The notes under the pieces were generated by a model that did no database searches, had not been told where the DNA came from, and saw only the letters and a list, made by a program, of their open reading frames with translations. A DNA stretch of 64,000 bases from Megalobrama amblycephala (lineage: Eukaryota; Chordata; Actinopteri; Cypriniformes; Xenocyprididae). Location: NCBI RefSeq assembly GCF_018812025.1, contig NC_063057.1, forward strand, positions 14,099,524 to 14,163,523, read 5' to 3'. The translations under genes and the position numbers were made by a program. This document shows positions 25,301 through 34,690 of the stretch, piece after piece; position 1 is the stretch's first letter, and the number at the start of each line of letters is the position of its first letter.

Positions 25301-28300
25301 AGGTGGTTGAGAAGTGTGGTGAGTATGTGTGTATGCTCATTTGTATTCTTAAATGCACAATGGACCTTAGTGGGGACTTCATAGTGAATTTACTGCAATT
25401 GAAAACAAAACTGTGAGGATATAGACATACTGCAAAAATGCTTTTTTTAGTATTTGTGTCTCATTTTCCATTACAAATATCTAATAATTCTTAAATCAAG
25501 ATACAGTAAAGCAACTTAAGATTTTAAGTTAATGCTTAAAACAAGAAAAAATATCTGTCAGATGGGGTAAAAAAAATCTTGCATAGACTTATAATGTCAC
25601 AAATTTAAAGGCTTTGTAGTAGAAACTCACATGACGAAGATGAATAAACAGGAACTAACTTTACTAATAAACTCAATAATAACCACAACACCTTAAACAT
25701 GTAAACGTAACAAGAACCGACAACAGAATAATCATAACTGGACATTTATACACAGAGTAAATGAGGAACTAAATCACAAACACCTGAATGTGATGAATAA
25801 AAAATGAGTTACCATAGAAACAAACGAGAACTAATACAGACATGACAGAAACTGAACTAAACATAACTGTGACACATAAAGCATATGCTCACTTAATTTA
25901 ACATTTAAAAAAAAAAAGATTTAATAGCTATTTTGCTTCTCAAGTGAATGCATCTTGATTTAACGTGTAGTCTACCCACACTAAGATCTATTCAGTTGTG
26001 CACTGCACTACTGTCCATTGAAGTGAAATTATGACTGAATAACAGAGATTCATTAACACATTTATTTGCTGGTGCTTAGAAGTGTGTGATTTTGTGTATT
26101 TGTGTGAGCTTGTGTCTCTCAGTATATGTGTTTGGAGGCCCCTGTTGTGGAGACCTCTGGACCCCATGGGTTCCACCATCTGTTGTGTACTAGTGGGCTC
26201 TCTTACTGAAGAAAACTGCGAAGAACTCCATGTTCAGAAGTCATTCATTAATGCGAAAACCAAATTAACAAAAAAACTGGGATTGTTTCATAATTTTATT
26301 GAAGTAATGACTTCTCTGGTTTCAAAAAAGATTGAATTACTTTCCATTTGCATGAAATTAAGTGAAGTAATGATGTTGATGATGATGCCAAATGAAATTT
26401 GCATAAAGAATGGTCACTTTCTAAATCAAAGGAAAGGAAATACTCCTTATGGTGAACACCAATGATCCAGATGATGGGAGTATCCTAAGAGAAGAAAGAA
26501 GAACGGATTCTGCCTCTCGGTTCTTGCCCACCCACCCCAAAGTGTGGGATGAAGAGGTGGAGGACGAGACCACTACAGTTCGTCCTGCTGTTTCAGAGTC
26601 TGAGCCAACATTAGCATATGGCAACGTTACAAGTAGGTATATTCCTGCTTTGAACCAATATGTTATAGAATGGCTTCTCTCTTATGATATCATGCTTATA
26701 TCTTGTCCTTGGGCCCAGAATCATTTGGATGGGGAAACTCTCATTTTATATAGTTTTTATCATCAGTTGTATATTCAAATGAACTCTGAGTGTTGGCTAA
26801 CTGTAAATTTTGGTCTTCTGCAGTGTCATTAGTCCTGGAGGCCAGTGCTATTAAGTTGAGATCAGTCATCTTTGAAGATTCATTCATCCATAAACAGTTT
26901 ATTTAGTTATTTGCAGGAAAATAGGAAATGTTCACATCAGTCATATTCAGCCTGATGTGAACTTCAATGATCAAAATAAGAACTAAGATACAGTACAGGC
27001 TGTCTAGCTGGCTACATTATTATCGGACGTGAAAGACATTATTTGTCTGTGTTTGCACATTCCAGACTGTCAATCTGTCCATTAGTGTTCGACATTTCTT
27101 TGTGTTTTTTTTTATCTTTATAAGCGAGTCATTGAATCATTAATTTAACTGATTCATTCATAAACAATGATTCATTCAGGCCCTAATGCCACTACTAAGT
27201 CTGTGTTGCTCAGAGATGCACAAAGATTAATTGGGTGTCTTTCTTTTCATTTTAAAAAAACATGTCAAATCAAATTTGTATTTTAAGTAATATCAGAAAA
27301 ATGTACCATCACTATCGCACAATAAACCCCGTCAGAGTGATTTATTTTGCAATATTATCCCAATTACAAACCCGATTCCAAAAAAGTTGCGACTGTAAAA
27401 ATTGTGAATAAAAAAGGAATGCAATGATGTGGAAGTTTCAAATTTCAATATTTTATTCAGAATACAACATAGATGACAATCTCTATCTCTTAAACATATC
27501 AAATGTTTAAACTGAGAAAATGTATCATTTTAAGGGAAAAATAAGTTATATAACAGTCTGCAAATGTCTGGGGACTGAGGAGACAAGTTGCACAAGTTTA
27601 GGAATAGGAATGTTGTCCCATTCTTGTCTAATACAGGCTTCTAGTTGCTCAGCTGTCTTAGGTTTTCTTTGTCGCATCTTCCTCTTTATGATGCGCCAAA
27701 TGTTTTCTATGGGTGAAAGATCTGGACTGCAGGCTGGCCATTTCAGTACCCGGATCCTTCTTCTATGCAGCCATGATGCTGTAATTGATGCAGTATGTGG
27801 TCTGGCATTGTCATGTTGGAAAATGCAAGGTCTTCCCTGAAAGAGACAACATCTGGATGGGCGCATATGTTTTTCTAGAACTTTGATATACCTTTCAGCA
27901 TTGATGGTGCCTTTCCAGATGTGTAAGCTGCCCATGCCACATGCACCCATACCATCAGAGATGCAGGCTTCTGAACTGAGCGCTGATAACAACTTGGGTT
28001 GTCCTTGTCCTCTTTAGTCCGGATGACATGGCGTCCCAGTTTTCCAAAAAGAACTTCAAATTTTGATTCGTCTGACCACAGAACAGTTTTCCACTTTGCC
28101 ACAGTCCGTTTTGAATGAGCCTTGGCCCAGAGAAAACGCCTGCGCTTCTGGATCATGTTTAGATATGGCTTCTTTTTTGACCTATAGAGTTTTAGCCAGC
28201 AACAGCGAATGGCACAGTGGATTGTGTTCACCGACAATGTTTTCTGGAAGTATTCCTGAGCCCATGTTGTGATTTCCATTACAGTAGCATTCCTGTATGT

Positions 28301-30104
28301 GATGCAGTGCCGTCTAAGGGCACGAAGATCACGGGCATCCAGTAAGGGTTTCAGGCCTTGACCCTTACGCACAGAGATTGTGCCAGATTCTCTGAATCTT
28401 TGGATGATATTATGCACTGTAGATGATGATAACTTCAAACTCTTTGCAGTTTTTCTCTGAAAAACTCCTTTCTGATATTGCTCCACAGCATTGGGGGAAT
28501 TGGTGATCCTCTGCCCATCTTTACTTCTGAGAGACACTGCCACTCTGAGAGGCTCTTTTTATACCCAATCATGTTGCCAATTGACCTAATAAGTTGCAAA
28601 TTGGTCCTCCAGCTGTTCCTTATATGTACATTTAACTTTTCCGGCCTCTTATTACTACTTGTCCCAACTTTTTTGGAATGTGTAGCTCTCATGAAATCCA
28701 AAATGAGCCAATATTTGGTATGACATTTCAAAATGTCTCACTTTCAACGTTTGATACGTTATCTATATTCTATTGTGAATAAAATATAAGTTTATGAGAT
28801 TTGTAAATTATTGCATTCCTTTTTTATTCACAATTTGTACAGTGTCCCAACTTTTTTGGAATCGGGTTTGTATTTCCGGATTTTATCCAGAAATACATAC
28901 ATATATGTGATTATGTTTGTGCAGTGACTCTGCATATTGCCGTACTTGGTGTTAACTGAAAAATGTGGATATAATATAAGCTTTTCTGTTGCACTCAGGA
29001 GCCAGTACTGAGAGAGATGGATTGCAGAGAGAAAAGAGACGAGCACTCAAACTCCACTCAGGTGTGTGTAGAGTAAAAGAGGAGAACATCGTCCTCTGCT
29101 GACTGCTGCTCCAAGTGCTTTTAACGAGTTAATACAACTACAAAAACAGCTCACATAAGCAATATAGTCAGATTTCCTGCACAAATTAAACCTGGTCCTC
29201 GAATTAAAAGGATTTGCAGTGCAAATGTTGGGTTTATATCCAGGATAGTAATACACAGTAATGTTCTTGGCACCAAAAGTGCAAGGCATTACGCATATAG
29301 CCAAGATTATTTTAGTCTTCTCTTTTTTTCTACAGTCTATTTCTGTCACATTCACATACGGAACAGAAACAGACAGATAAGACCAGAATTAAACCACTGA
29401 TAAAAGTAACATTCAAATCATCACTCCGCAAGTGTGTAGGCTTGTATACACATGCATATGTGTGTGAGACAGAGAAAAGGAGATAAGACATTTAACTGAC
29501 AGAGAAATACAAGACGAAATTTGATTAAAAAGTGGAACTATTGTTAGATGAATAATTTATTACTTGTTGTATCCTTGCAGTGATGTATGGACAGCTTAGA
29601 GTCATGATTTCATATTTTTATTTTAAATATAGCTATCGATAAAAATAGCTTCAGTAATTAATTGTTGCAAATTCATAATTTAATTTTAAATTTTTAAAAC
29701 ATTATTTTCATTAAAACAGTGTGAATGCATTTATACTGATTATGTAATGCTACCTCCACTGAATGCAGACCCGGACGCTGACCGGTGCCTTGAACCCATG
29801 TCCGAGGGCCACTGCACTGAATACGTCCTGCTCTGGTACTACTACGCCGTCTTAGGAGAATGCCGTCCTTTTGTGTACGGTGGCTGCGGTGGAAATAGGA
29901 ACCGCTTCAGCTCCAAACAGGACTGTCAGAGCAAATGCATTCTGGGAAGGAGAGGTAAAGTGCCAATCAGAATTCAGACTTCAGGTTCCAATTTACATGG
30001 TTAGAAAGATGCTCACCCTAAAAACATGATTTTTGTCAGAAGTAATTTAGCATAATTTTAAGTTAACTTTTCTTGTCTGCTTTTCTTGTTTTACAGATTC
30101 TTGA
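390..30104 (+). CDS. col7a1l: Collagen type VII-like alpha chain (3' part of gene, 63 exons)
   Basis: Collagen VII forms anchoring fibrils that tie epithelial basement membrane to the matrix; this chain is inferred to be secreted. Every exon traced has AG/GT borders and an open frame, giving about 1,465 codons; the 5' end (NC1) lies before the window. Order: Gly-X-Y block, long non-collagenous hinge, Gly-X-Y block, NC2 with a Kunitz domain, stop at 30102-30104. Type VII rather than XXVIII is chosen because the hinge opens with [12 protein letters not shown] followed by [13 protein letters not shown], like the collagen VII hinge, because the helix ends with [16 protein letters not shown] like the collagen VII NC2 start, and because no von Willebrand A domain precedes the Kunitz domain. 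All exons up to 25165 are multiples of three. The symbol is tentative; it could be called col7a1b in some assemblies. Confidence 0.85.
2958..2997. repeat. (TG)n(AG)n microsatellite
   Basis: Dinucleotide run tgtgtg... followed by gagaga..., in the collagen intron between 2654 and 3108. Confidence 0.9.
5365..6858 (-). mobile_element. Tc1-like DNA transposon relic in collagen intron
   Basis: Ends are inverted repeats: TACAGGTGCTGGTCATATAA at 5365 and its complement ending at 6858, both with TA at the edge, as expected for Tc1/mariner insertion. Longer subterminal inverted stretches follow (about 5365-5600 against 6640-6858). The interior on the minus strand has broken transposase-like frames, 6385-6065 and 6068-5835, with stops and frameshifts and a WGAVTSS-like stretch near 6020. 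It is inactive by sequence and is inserted between hinge exons 5211-5345 and 6987-7088. Confidence 0.85.
10070..10340. repeat. Dispersed cyprinid repeat, copy 2 (intron)
   Basis: Same element as at 1-260; it begins with the 'ctaatgctcaccaaggctgc' type end and includes the cagtcttcagtgtcacatga block. Lies in the collagen intron between the exons at 9892 and 10723. Confidence 0.7.
10345..10600. repeat. Probable interspersed repeat (cgtctcgggttac family)
   Basis: The segment 'cgtctcgggttacaaatgta' followed by 'ggttccctgagaaaggaaac' matches a motif recalled as highly repeated in zebrafish and carp relatives. It lies in the same intron as the dispersed repeat just before it. Short open frames here on either strand are not genes. 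Confidence 0.5.
13354..13866 (+). other. 513-bp Glu/Arg-rich hinge exon, probable single alpha-helix
   Basis: The largest exon of the gene (171 codons) follows a tttgtag acceptor and ends CTGAAG before gtaaga. After a short Lys-rich start the protein is dominated by E, R, K and M in patterns such as [20 protein letters not shown], with i to i+4 opposite charges typical of ER/K single alpha-helices or of charged coiled coils. The purine-rich DNA, near-repeats of GAGAGA, makes the opposite strand spuriously open. It directly precedes the return to Gly-X-Y at 14073. Replication slippage within the GAGA tract probably drives its length; strain or species variation is expected. Confidence 0.75.
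15971..16260. mobile_element. MITE fragment (aaaggtgacctattatgccc family)
   Basis: Begins ttaaaggtgacctattatgc and continues with 'agctcaaaataccccacaga', sharing that core with the elements at 17071 and 37912. The right edge is unclear; no matching end repeat was found. Intronic, non-coding. Confidence 0.55.
17071..17663. mobile_element. Non-autonomous DNA transposon, short copy
   Basis: Opens aaaggtgccctgg and closes agggcaccttta, a terminal inverted repeat. The interior matches the larger copy at 37912-38899 (for example 'aatataagtctaaggtgtc', 'gactgttacgtaacagtcgg'). Both copies contain the same meaningless minus-strand open frame starting [13 protein letters not shown], which shows that frame is repeat-derived. 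Lies in the collagen intron 16598-18220. Confidence 0.75.
18513..18800. repeat. Interspersed repeat with 'gtaacactttacaat' end
   Basis: Starts tggtaacactttacaataatg and continues with a gttaacta / aactaaca-rich body. A second fragment beginning gtggtaacactttacagtaa lies at 39390-39490 in a copg2 intron. The family is common in teleosts; no coding content. Confidence 0.5.
18970..19190. repeat. Dispersed cyprinid repeat, copy 3 (inverted)
   Basis: Reverse orientation of the element at 1-260 and 10070-10340 (tgaaggatcatgtgacactg, later gcagccttggtgagcat). It sits between the collagen exons ending at 18933 and starting at 19254. Confidence 0.7.
20386..20780. mobile_element. Fold-back with inverted THAP-domain fragments
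   Basis: 20386-20501 reappears inverted at about 20664-20780. On the plus strand an ATG at 20407 starts [16 protein letters not shown]..., continuing with [14 protein letters not shown], the start of a THAP zinc finger (C-X4-C, then FYKL). The inverted copy starts at 20753 on the minus strand and lost bases after MPKSCC, shifting the frame. THAP domains occur in P-element-like and other DNA transposases as well as host factors. No transposase body is present, so this is a decayed, rearranged piece in the collagen intron 20226-20824. Confidence 0.6.
21890..22035. repeat. 54-bp tandem repeat, about 3 copies
   Basis: The unit 'ggagcctccgagggcactgg' plus 'aaactcaggggaccacgga' recurs at about 21898, 21952 and 22006 inside the LTR element, which explains the repetitive proline-rich frames on both strands. 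Confidence 0.9.
22136..22740. repeat. Minisatellite, about 37-bp unit, about 16 copies
   Basis: Unit resembles 'gtcaggggctggagcctgca' followed by ctggatgatggatgatg; some copies are shortened by loss of one gatg block. It is wholly inside the LTR retroelement, so it is probably carried by the element family. Confidence 0.92.
24137..24930. other. Collagen intron without recognised feature
   Basis: No gene, terminal repeat or conserved motif was recognised. A short purine-rich stretch lies near 24300-24370. Confidence 0.6.
25595..25874 (-). mobile_element. Probable solo LTR
   Basis: A 280-bp segment starts TGTCAC and ends GTGACA, with near-identical flanks (tataa before, cataa after) resembling a 5-bp target duplication. 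On the minus strand it reads TGTCACAGTTATG... with TATAAA inside (about 25745-25760), suggesting minus orientation. No internal coding region. Lies in the NC2 intron 25319-26431. Confidence 0.6.
27365..28872 (-). mobile_element. Tc1-like DNA transposon
   Basis: TA-flanked terminal inverted repeats: acaaacccgattccaaaaaa from 27366 and its complement ending at 28871, about 25 bp nearly identical. The length, about 1.5 kb, is typical. The subterminal parts (about 27400-27440 and 28790-28830) are also inverted. It sits in the NC2 intron between exons 26432-26632 and 28999-29061 and carries the pseudogene listed separately. Confidence 0.92.
27546..28543 (-). pseudogene. Tc1-like transposase, frameshifted
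   Basis: Two overlapping minus-strand frames cover one transposase. 28543 to about 27950 encodes the paired-type helix-turn-helix region and the first catalytic Asp (WSDESKF). A second frame, from about 27992 to 27546, encodes the rest with FQHDNARPH and SPIENIW, giving a DD34E triad by count. The frame changes between 27875 and 27992, so no full-length protein is made. Full length would be near the usual 340 aa of the family. All three acidic residues survive, so the loss is recent or limited to one indel. Confidence 0.9.
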
Positions 30105-30533
30105 TCCTGAGGAAGAACATTTTGCTATTTTTAACAGCTAAACTGATGTTTATCTCACCAAAAAATACTAATTTTGTACATTTTTGTCATCCCATATGTA
30201 TATTAGTTTATCACACCTGTATATGGCAGAGAAAAAGTGTTCATAACTTGTTTATTGTACATCATGTTTGCATTTCACTTCTTTAGCACCACACATTGTT
30301 GCACTGTTGTAGTGATACATGCTTACCTACGAATTTCTTACCATTATACCACGTTCTTATTTAAAACATAGTTTGATACTTATTAACTGAGGTCATGATT
30401 CTAAGAGTAAATGCACTATTAATATAATCAACAGTGTTTATGACCTGTTTACCATAAGGTTCACCATTTTGCACTAACGGTTCTGTTTGTAAAATGTTCT
30501 TAATCTGACTGTTTTTAAAATATTATGTGAGAC

Positions 30534-30539
30534 AATAAA
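30534..30539 (+). terminator. Poly(A) signal of the collagen gene
   Basis: AATAAA lies 430 bp after the TGA at 30102-30104 within an AT-rich 3' UTR; no better signal is seen nearer the stop. Cleavage is expected around 30555. Confidence 0.6.
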
Positions 30540-30555
30540 ACAATGAACTGTATAT

Positions 30556-31628
30556 ATTTTTGAATGAGCTATATAGTCATAGGGTTCCCTGTAGGTGTGT
30601 GGGTGTGTGCGTGAGAACATTTTCACATCGTGACCTCTGATTTTGGACAGTGTTCTCTGAGCTTGGCCCTGGGGTATGTATAAATGCTGCCATATTGGCT
30701 TTTCTTCAGCAATGTTTGTCGAGTCGTGTCTGGACGGTGTCTCCTGGGGGCGGCAGAGAAAGTGTGTGTGCATTTGTGCAAATGGACTAGCTGCATTTGT
30801 GGGTGGCTTATATGTGTATGTATGCGTTTCCTTCCTCATTATTTTTACCCCTCCTTATCTTTTTGTCTCTTTCTCCTGTCCTAACAGCTTTACCTTCCGC
30901 TGACATTGACTCTGTCTTATATAATCTCGCAACTAAGCTGCTCCCTGTTGCAACCCTAGGTTTCTAGCTTTTTACATATGTCCCAGCTGCAGGGGGACGG
31001 TGTAGCAGGCTCTGGTCCAATTTAGAGCACATTGAGAAGACTGTGGTACAAGTCGGAATACAGGACGCCCTTTACAGTGTGTCTAAGGGGATCCCTGAGT
31101 GAACTTCATTGTGCACACAACAGAGCACAGATGCCCTTTACACCTGCTTTAAAATGTAGTTTTTAAGGTTTAATGAGCTTCCTTTAACGTCATGTGGAAT
31201 GAAAGTATTATTGTCCAGTCCAATGCACAATGTTTACAGCGTTTAAAGGTAATCATTAATGAAGTCTCCAAACTTTAGAGCCCTTGATAGCAAAGCAATA
31301 AATCATTAAAGGGAGGTGGGAAGAAAACTCATTAAACTTATGAACATGAACTGCACAGCAATTAACTCACAGGGACGTCTAAAAAGGAACACACATTTTA
31401 TACGGTCACTGACCCTTACAACTGAGGAAACAATAAATCAGACCCAGAAATTCCTGTCTTATAAATGGCTTAATACACATGCAGAGTAAATTGCTGCGCT
31501 ATCCATGGTGCTGAATGCCTTTAGATGAGTTGGTAAGTTCTCAGTATACCAGCTTTGACTTATAACCAGTTTATTTCAAAGCCAGTCGTGACATTGAGTG
31601 GTAGGTTATTTTGTATAATGACAAATAA

Positions 31629-31707
<79 letters not shown>

Positions 31708-32250
31708 CTATAGCTATATATATATATACACTGTTGGACATTTCAAAGAAATCAAACAAAAATAAATAAAAAAGAGTAAGACATACTACTTTGTAGCTAA
31801 ACATATTAGTTAACCATAGTTAAGTTAAAAAGCTTTGCTTACTTTTTTCCCCTAAAAATCGTGCGTTTGCGTACGAATCCCATCGTAGGAATTCATGGCA
31901 AAAACCCACACTTCGTGAAATAGTTCTCTCATGATCTCGGGTTAGTTTATCTACAGCTAAAAATAGTAATAAACTTTTGCTATAATTCAGGATGTGTGTA
32001 CATATCTCGCCGCGTTCATCAAATATTAAGCACACAGTCGTCTATCTGTTTTATATGGTGACAGTAAACGCGCGTTTGGTGCGCGAGCGCATTAATCACC
32101 GCCTCATTTTACTGGGAGGATCCCAATAAATGACGTTATTGCTGGCGTACGACTACAGCGTAAATGGGCTTATACTAAATGAATGCACGTCCATTGGGCA
32201 AACAGTTCAAACGGATATTATCAGCAGCCAGGGAGATATCAAACCCCCTA
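30556..32250. other. Collagen-urocortin intergenic region
   Basis: No coding exon was recognised. It contains the TA microsatellite at 31633-31729 and, toward the right, a less AT-rich segment with CG-containing stretches (31850-32160) that grades into the urocortin promoter. Confidence 0.6.
31633..31729. repeat. (TA)n microsatellite
   Basis: About 75 bp of pure TA, then tagctatagcta and more TA; the open frame across it is an artefact. Confidence 0.95.
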
Positions 32251-32267
32251 AATCACTCTTATTTAAG
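32131..32267 (+). promoter_or_regulatory. Urocortin 3 core promoter candidates (CRE-like, TATA-like)
   Basis: TGACGTTA at 32131-32138 resembles a cAMP response element, and TATTTAAG at 32260-32267 is a TATA-like box 120 bp before a good splice donor (gtgcag/gtaagg at 32386). Start of transcription is inferred near 32290. CRE control is known for CRH-family genes; here it is only a motif match. Confidence 0.45.
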
Positions 32268-32289
32268 TTGACATTGAGTTGTTGGCTTG

Positions 32290-32832
32290 CTTACCTTTTT
32301 AATAACACTTTGGATTTACGATCCAAAAGTTCTGGTTGACTAACAGTGCTTCACTTCAGAAGACTCTTCTCATCCAAACAGTGCAGGTAAGGCACTTTTG
32401 CAGTCCTGTAAGAGATTCAAGGGAATCGTTCATTTAAAAAGGACCAAATTCTTCCATTATTTACCCAAAGGTTGTTCCAAACCTGTATGACTTTCTTTCT
32501 GGATCACAAAATATGCTATTAAAAGTTGACAGCTTCGGTCTCCATTGCATATTTTTCTCTAAACATTGAAAATGAAAGATTAGGCTACAAGCTGTCACTC
32601 TGACACCTTTTGTGTTCCGCAGAAGAAAAGAAGTTCATACCGGTTTGGAACAACGTGAGGGTGAGTAAATAATTACAGTTTTTGGTTGAACTGTTCCTTT
32701 ATGTATATGCGCATGTAACCAAATTTTCTTTCTGAAAGATTTTTAATCAAGTAATTAGTACGAAAGAAATGTTAATCCAAAAGCAATATGTGCTTCATTT
32801 TCTCACGCACCTCCGTTCAACAGGGCAAAACA
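32290..32832 (+). other. ucn3l: Urocortin 3 5' UTR exon and intron
   Basis: A non-coding exon is inferred to end at 32386 (GTGCAG/gtaagg), with an intron 32387-32822 ending ttcaacag, placing the ATG ten bases into exon 2. CRH-family genes typically have this layout, a 5' UTR intron with all coding sequence in one exon. The 5' limit is a guess from the TATA-like box. Confidence 0.55.
32413..32702. mobile_element. MITE in the urocortin 5' UTR intron
   Basis: Left end aagggaatcgttcattt and right end gttgaactgttccttt are degenerate inverted repeats; the interior has 'ttgttccaaacctgtatgac' and, inverted, 'ccggtttggaacaacgtgag'. It resembles the 'agttcaccc' cyprinid MITE group also seen at 47063-47845. 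Confidence 0.6.
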
Positions 32833-33276
32833 ATGTGGTTCGCGCGGACCCTCCTCGCTCTGGCACTTCTTTGCACCCCGGTTTCCAGCCTCTGCTTGCC
32901 AACGTACAACCCAGAGTACAACTTTCTTTGCAACAACGAGATGTTCTCCGAGACGAATGATAACGGGAAACCGGCGGATTCCTTGCTGGACAGTGTAAAC
33001 CTCCTGTATAAATCAGCGCACGCGCTTTCCTCTGAGGAGCCGCGCGAGAGGAGGACTGCACCCGCATCCAAATACAGATACTTGAGCCAGACGCAGCTCA
33101 GGAGTAAACTGTACCGCAACAGTGCGAAGAGCGACCGACGCAGCCAGGTCACTCTTTCCCTCGACGTCCCCACCAACATTATGAACATCCTCTTCAACAT
33201 TGCCAAAGCCAAGAACCTGCGCGCCAAGGCGGACGACAACGCGCGCCTGCTGGCGCAGATTGGAAAGAGGAAATGA
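32833..33276 (+). CDS. ucn3l: Urocortin 3 prohormone
   Basis: A 147-residue neuropeptide precursor of the CRH family; urocortin 3 is a ligand selective for CRH receptor type 2 and acts in stress and feeding control and in islets. The start at 32833 is chosen because it follows the intron acceptor and begins a clean signal peptide (MWFARTLLALALLCTPVSS). An earlier in-frame ATG at 32788 would lie in the intron. The C-terminus holds the mature peptide starting near VTLSLDVPTNIMNILF, almost identical to mammalian urocortin 3, preceded by basic residues (DRRSQ) and ending QIGKRK, a Gly-Lys-Arg amidation and cleavage signal. The middle is the variable propeptide. Urocortin 2 is excluded by the TNIMNILFNIAKAKNLR core. 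Confidence 0.95.
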   Translation: MWFARTLLALALLCTPVSSLCLPTYNPEYNFLCNNEMFSETNDNGKPADSLLDSVNLLYKSAHALSSEEPRERRTAPASKYRYLSQTQLRSKLYRNSAKSDRRSQVTLSLDVPTNIMNILFNIAKAKNLRAKADDNARLLAQIGKRK

Positions 33277-33357
33277 ACTCTTATCCGTGACACTAATTTG
33301 ACTTTAATATTTGTTTTTGTAACCAAATGAGGCATGTTATATCTAATTTAATAATGT

Positions 33358-33363
33358 AATAAA
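33358..33363 (+). terminator. Poly(A) signal of urocortin 3
   Basis: AATAAA lies 82 bp after the stop codon at 33274-33276, in a short AT-rich 3' UTR. Confidence 0.75.
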
Positions 33364-33384
33364 GGTATTTTTCAGTTGCATAAC

Positions 33385-34600
33385 AAATTAGCAACACTGA
33401 AAATTAATGGAACTTATTAGCAGGTGATATAAATGTCTTTAATGGGTCAGCCATATAAAACGCATAATGGTTTGGTCTTGTTAGACCGGTCACTCTTGTT
33501 AGATTGTACAGGAAAGTGTTTAAAATTGGCTTACTATAGCAGCGAGACTCATGCATTTGTAATCAAAAAACACATTCGTAGGTCATTTTTATGCTCAAGC
33601 TTCAGAGACATAGGAGATTGCGTCTCAGAGGGACATATTTTGCCAATGCTTTTTCATCTCTCCTTATTCACACAATTTATCTGTACATCTCAATGAAAGG
33701 TGAACTGATTGTTATTGAAAAAAACAAACAACAAAAAAAAAAAAACGCTCTAGGCTATATAAGCTAAGCTATATGGCTGGGTTAGGCTACATATAAATTG
33801 GGTTGATGAAACCGACAGTCGAATATTTTTGTACTGAAAATAATTATTTTTTTCTTTAAATAAATAAATAAATAAATGCAAATGAAAACAAAGCGTCCAC
33901 TGGAAGCATATTATTTCGAGGGGGAATTTTCTAACCTGTTCAGACCAAGTTATTGATCCAGAGACACACATGCATTATTTCTATGCAGATAACATAAAAG
34001 ATAATAAATAAAGTCAGTTTATGATAGGCTAATATTTTAATAGATCTAGTTTGAATTAACGATGGCCAGGTTATTTGTTTTTATGAAAGAAAAAAAAGTA
34101 TAGCATCAATGTAGATTCATGTTTGTAAAGGATAAAAAATAGATACTTGATACGCTTAACTACTGTAGCACATTATTTATTTTTTTAATCATTGCACCAC
34201 ATTACCCACAACTTTGTGTAACATCATTCCAAACAGACTAGTTACAATAATTACTGTTGTTACAGGCTAACAGTTTTGAATTAAAAATATCCATTTGATC
34301 ATTTTTGTCAGATATATAATAAATTTGTTGAAGACTGGACAACATTTTGAAAGTTAATATTATTTTTAAATAATTATAACTAATTACCCTATTTAATATA
34401 TTACAATATGTTACAAATACATATTATAATTCACAGATACATATTTTTTAATGGTTTGCAAAAATAAACATAAATATAAAAAATATATTTTTTTTTCGTG
34501 TGGTACGTACGAAGAAAACCAACCTCTTCATCGTCCTCCCGACTTTTAAACATTGACTTTTATTTTGAAAGGTGAACCTGGTGGGCGCCACCTCCGCCAG
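33385..34600. other. Urocortin-copg2 intergenic region
   Basis: AT-rich; includes an (AAAT)n run at 33855-33878. No exon or recognised element. Confidence 0.6.
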
Positions 34601-34609
34601 CTCACAACA

Positions 34610-34630
34610 TACGTCACACTAGTTGACGTG
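34610..34630 (+). promoter_or_regulatory. CRE/ATF-like pair in the copg2 promoter
   Basis: TACGTCAC (34610-34617) and TGACGTG (34624-34630) lie 60-80 bp before the copg2 ATG in a locally GC-richer stretch without a TATA box, as in housekeeping promoters. Function inferred only. Confidence 0.45.
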
Positions 34631-34690
34631 GAGGAAAAGAGCCTGAATGTGTCTGATCATCTCGTTTACTGCTCTTAAACATTAAGCAAA

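Larger units (their letters stand above)
25270..30104 (+). other. NC2 region with C-terminal Kunitz domain, 5 exons
   Basis: Exons 25270-25318, 26432-26632, 28999-29061, 29769-29954 and 30097-30104 join in phase 1 and give 168 residues plus stop. The first matches the collagen VII NC2 opening (acidic helix ending in Cys). The second ([14 protein letters not shown]...) has a poor acceptor (aaatcaaag) but is the only one keeping frame. The third contains REKRRAL, a furin-type site. Exon 29769-29954 encodes a complete Kunitz/BPTI domain with exact cysteine spacing CX8CX15CX7CX12CX3C and the [13 protein letters not shown] core. The residue after the second cysteine (P1) is threonine, not Lys/Arg, so trypsin-like inhibition is unlikely. 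The last exon adds only two codons and TGA. Confidence 0.82.

Noticed and set aside
390..30104. Identification as collagen XXVIII because of the Kunitz end
   Set aside because: No von Willebrand A domain follows the helix, and both the hinge and NC2 openings match collagen VII.
32788..32832. Upstream in-frame ATG as urocortin start
   Set aside because: It falls in the intron before the acceptor at 32822; translation from 32833 gives a proper signal peptide.
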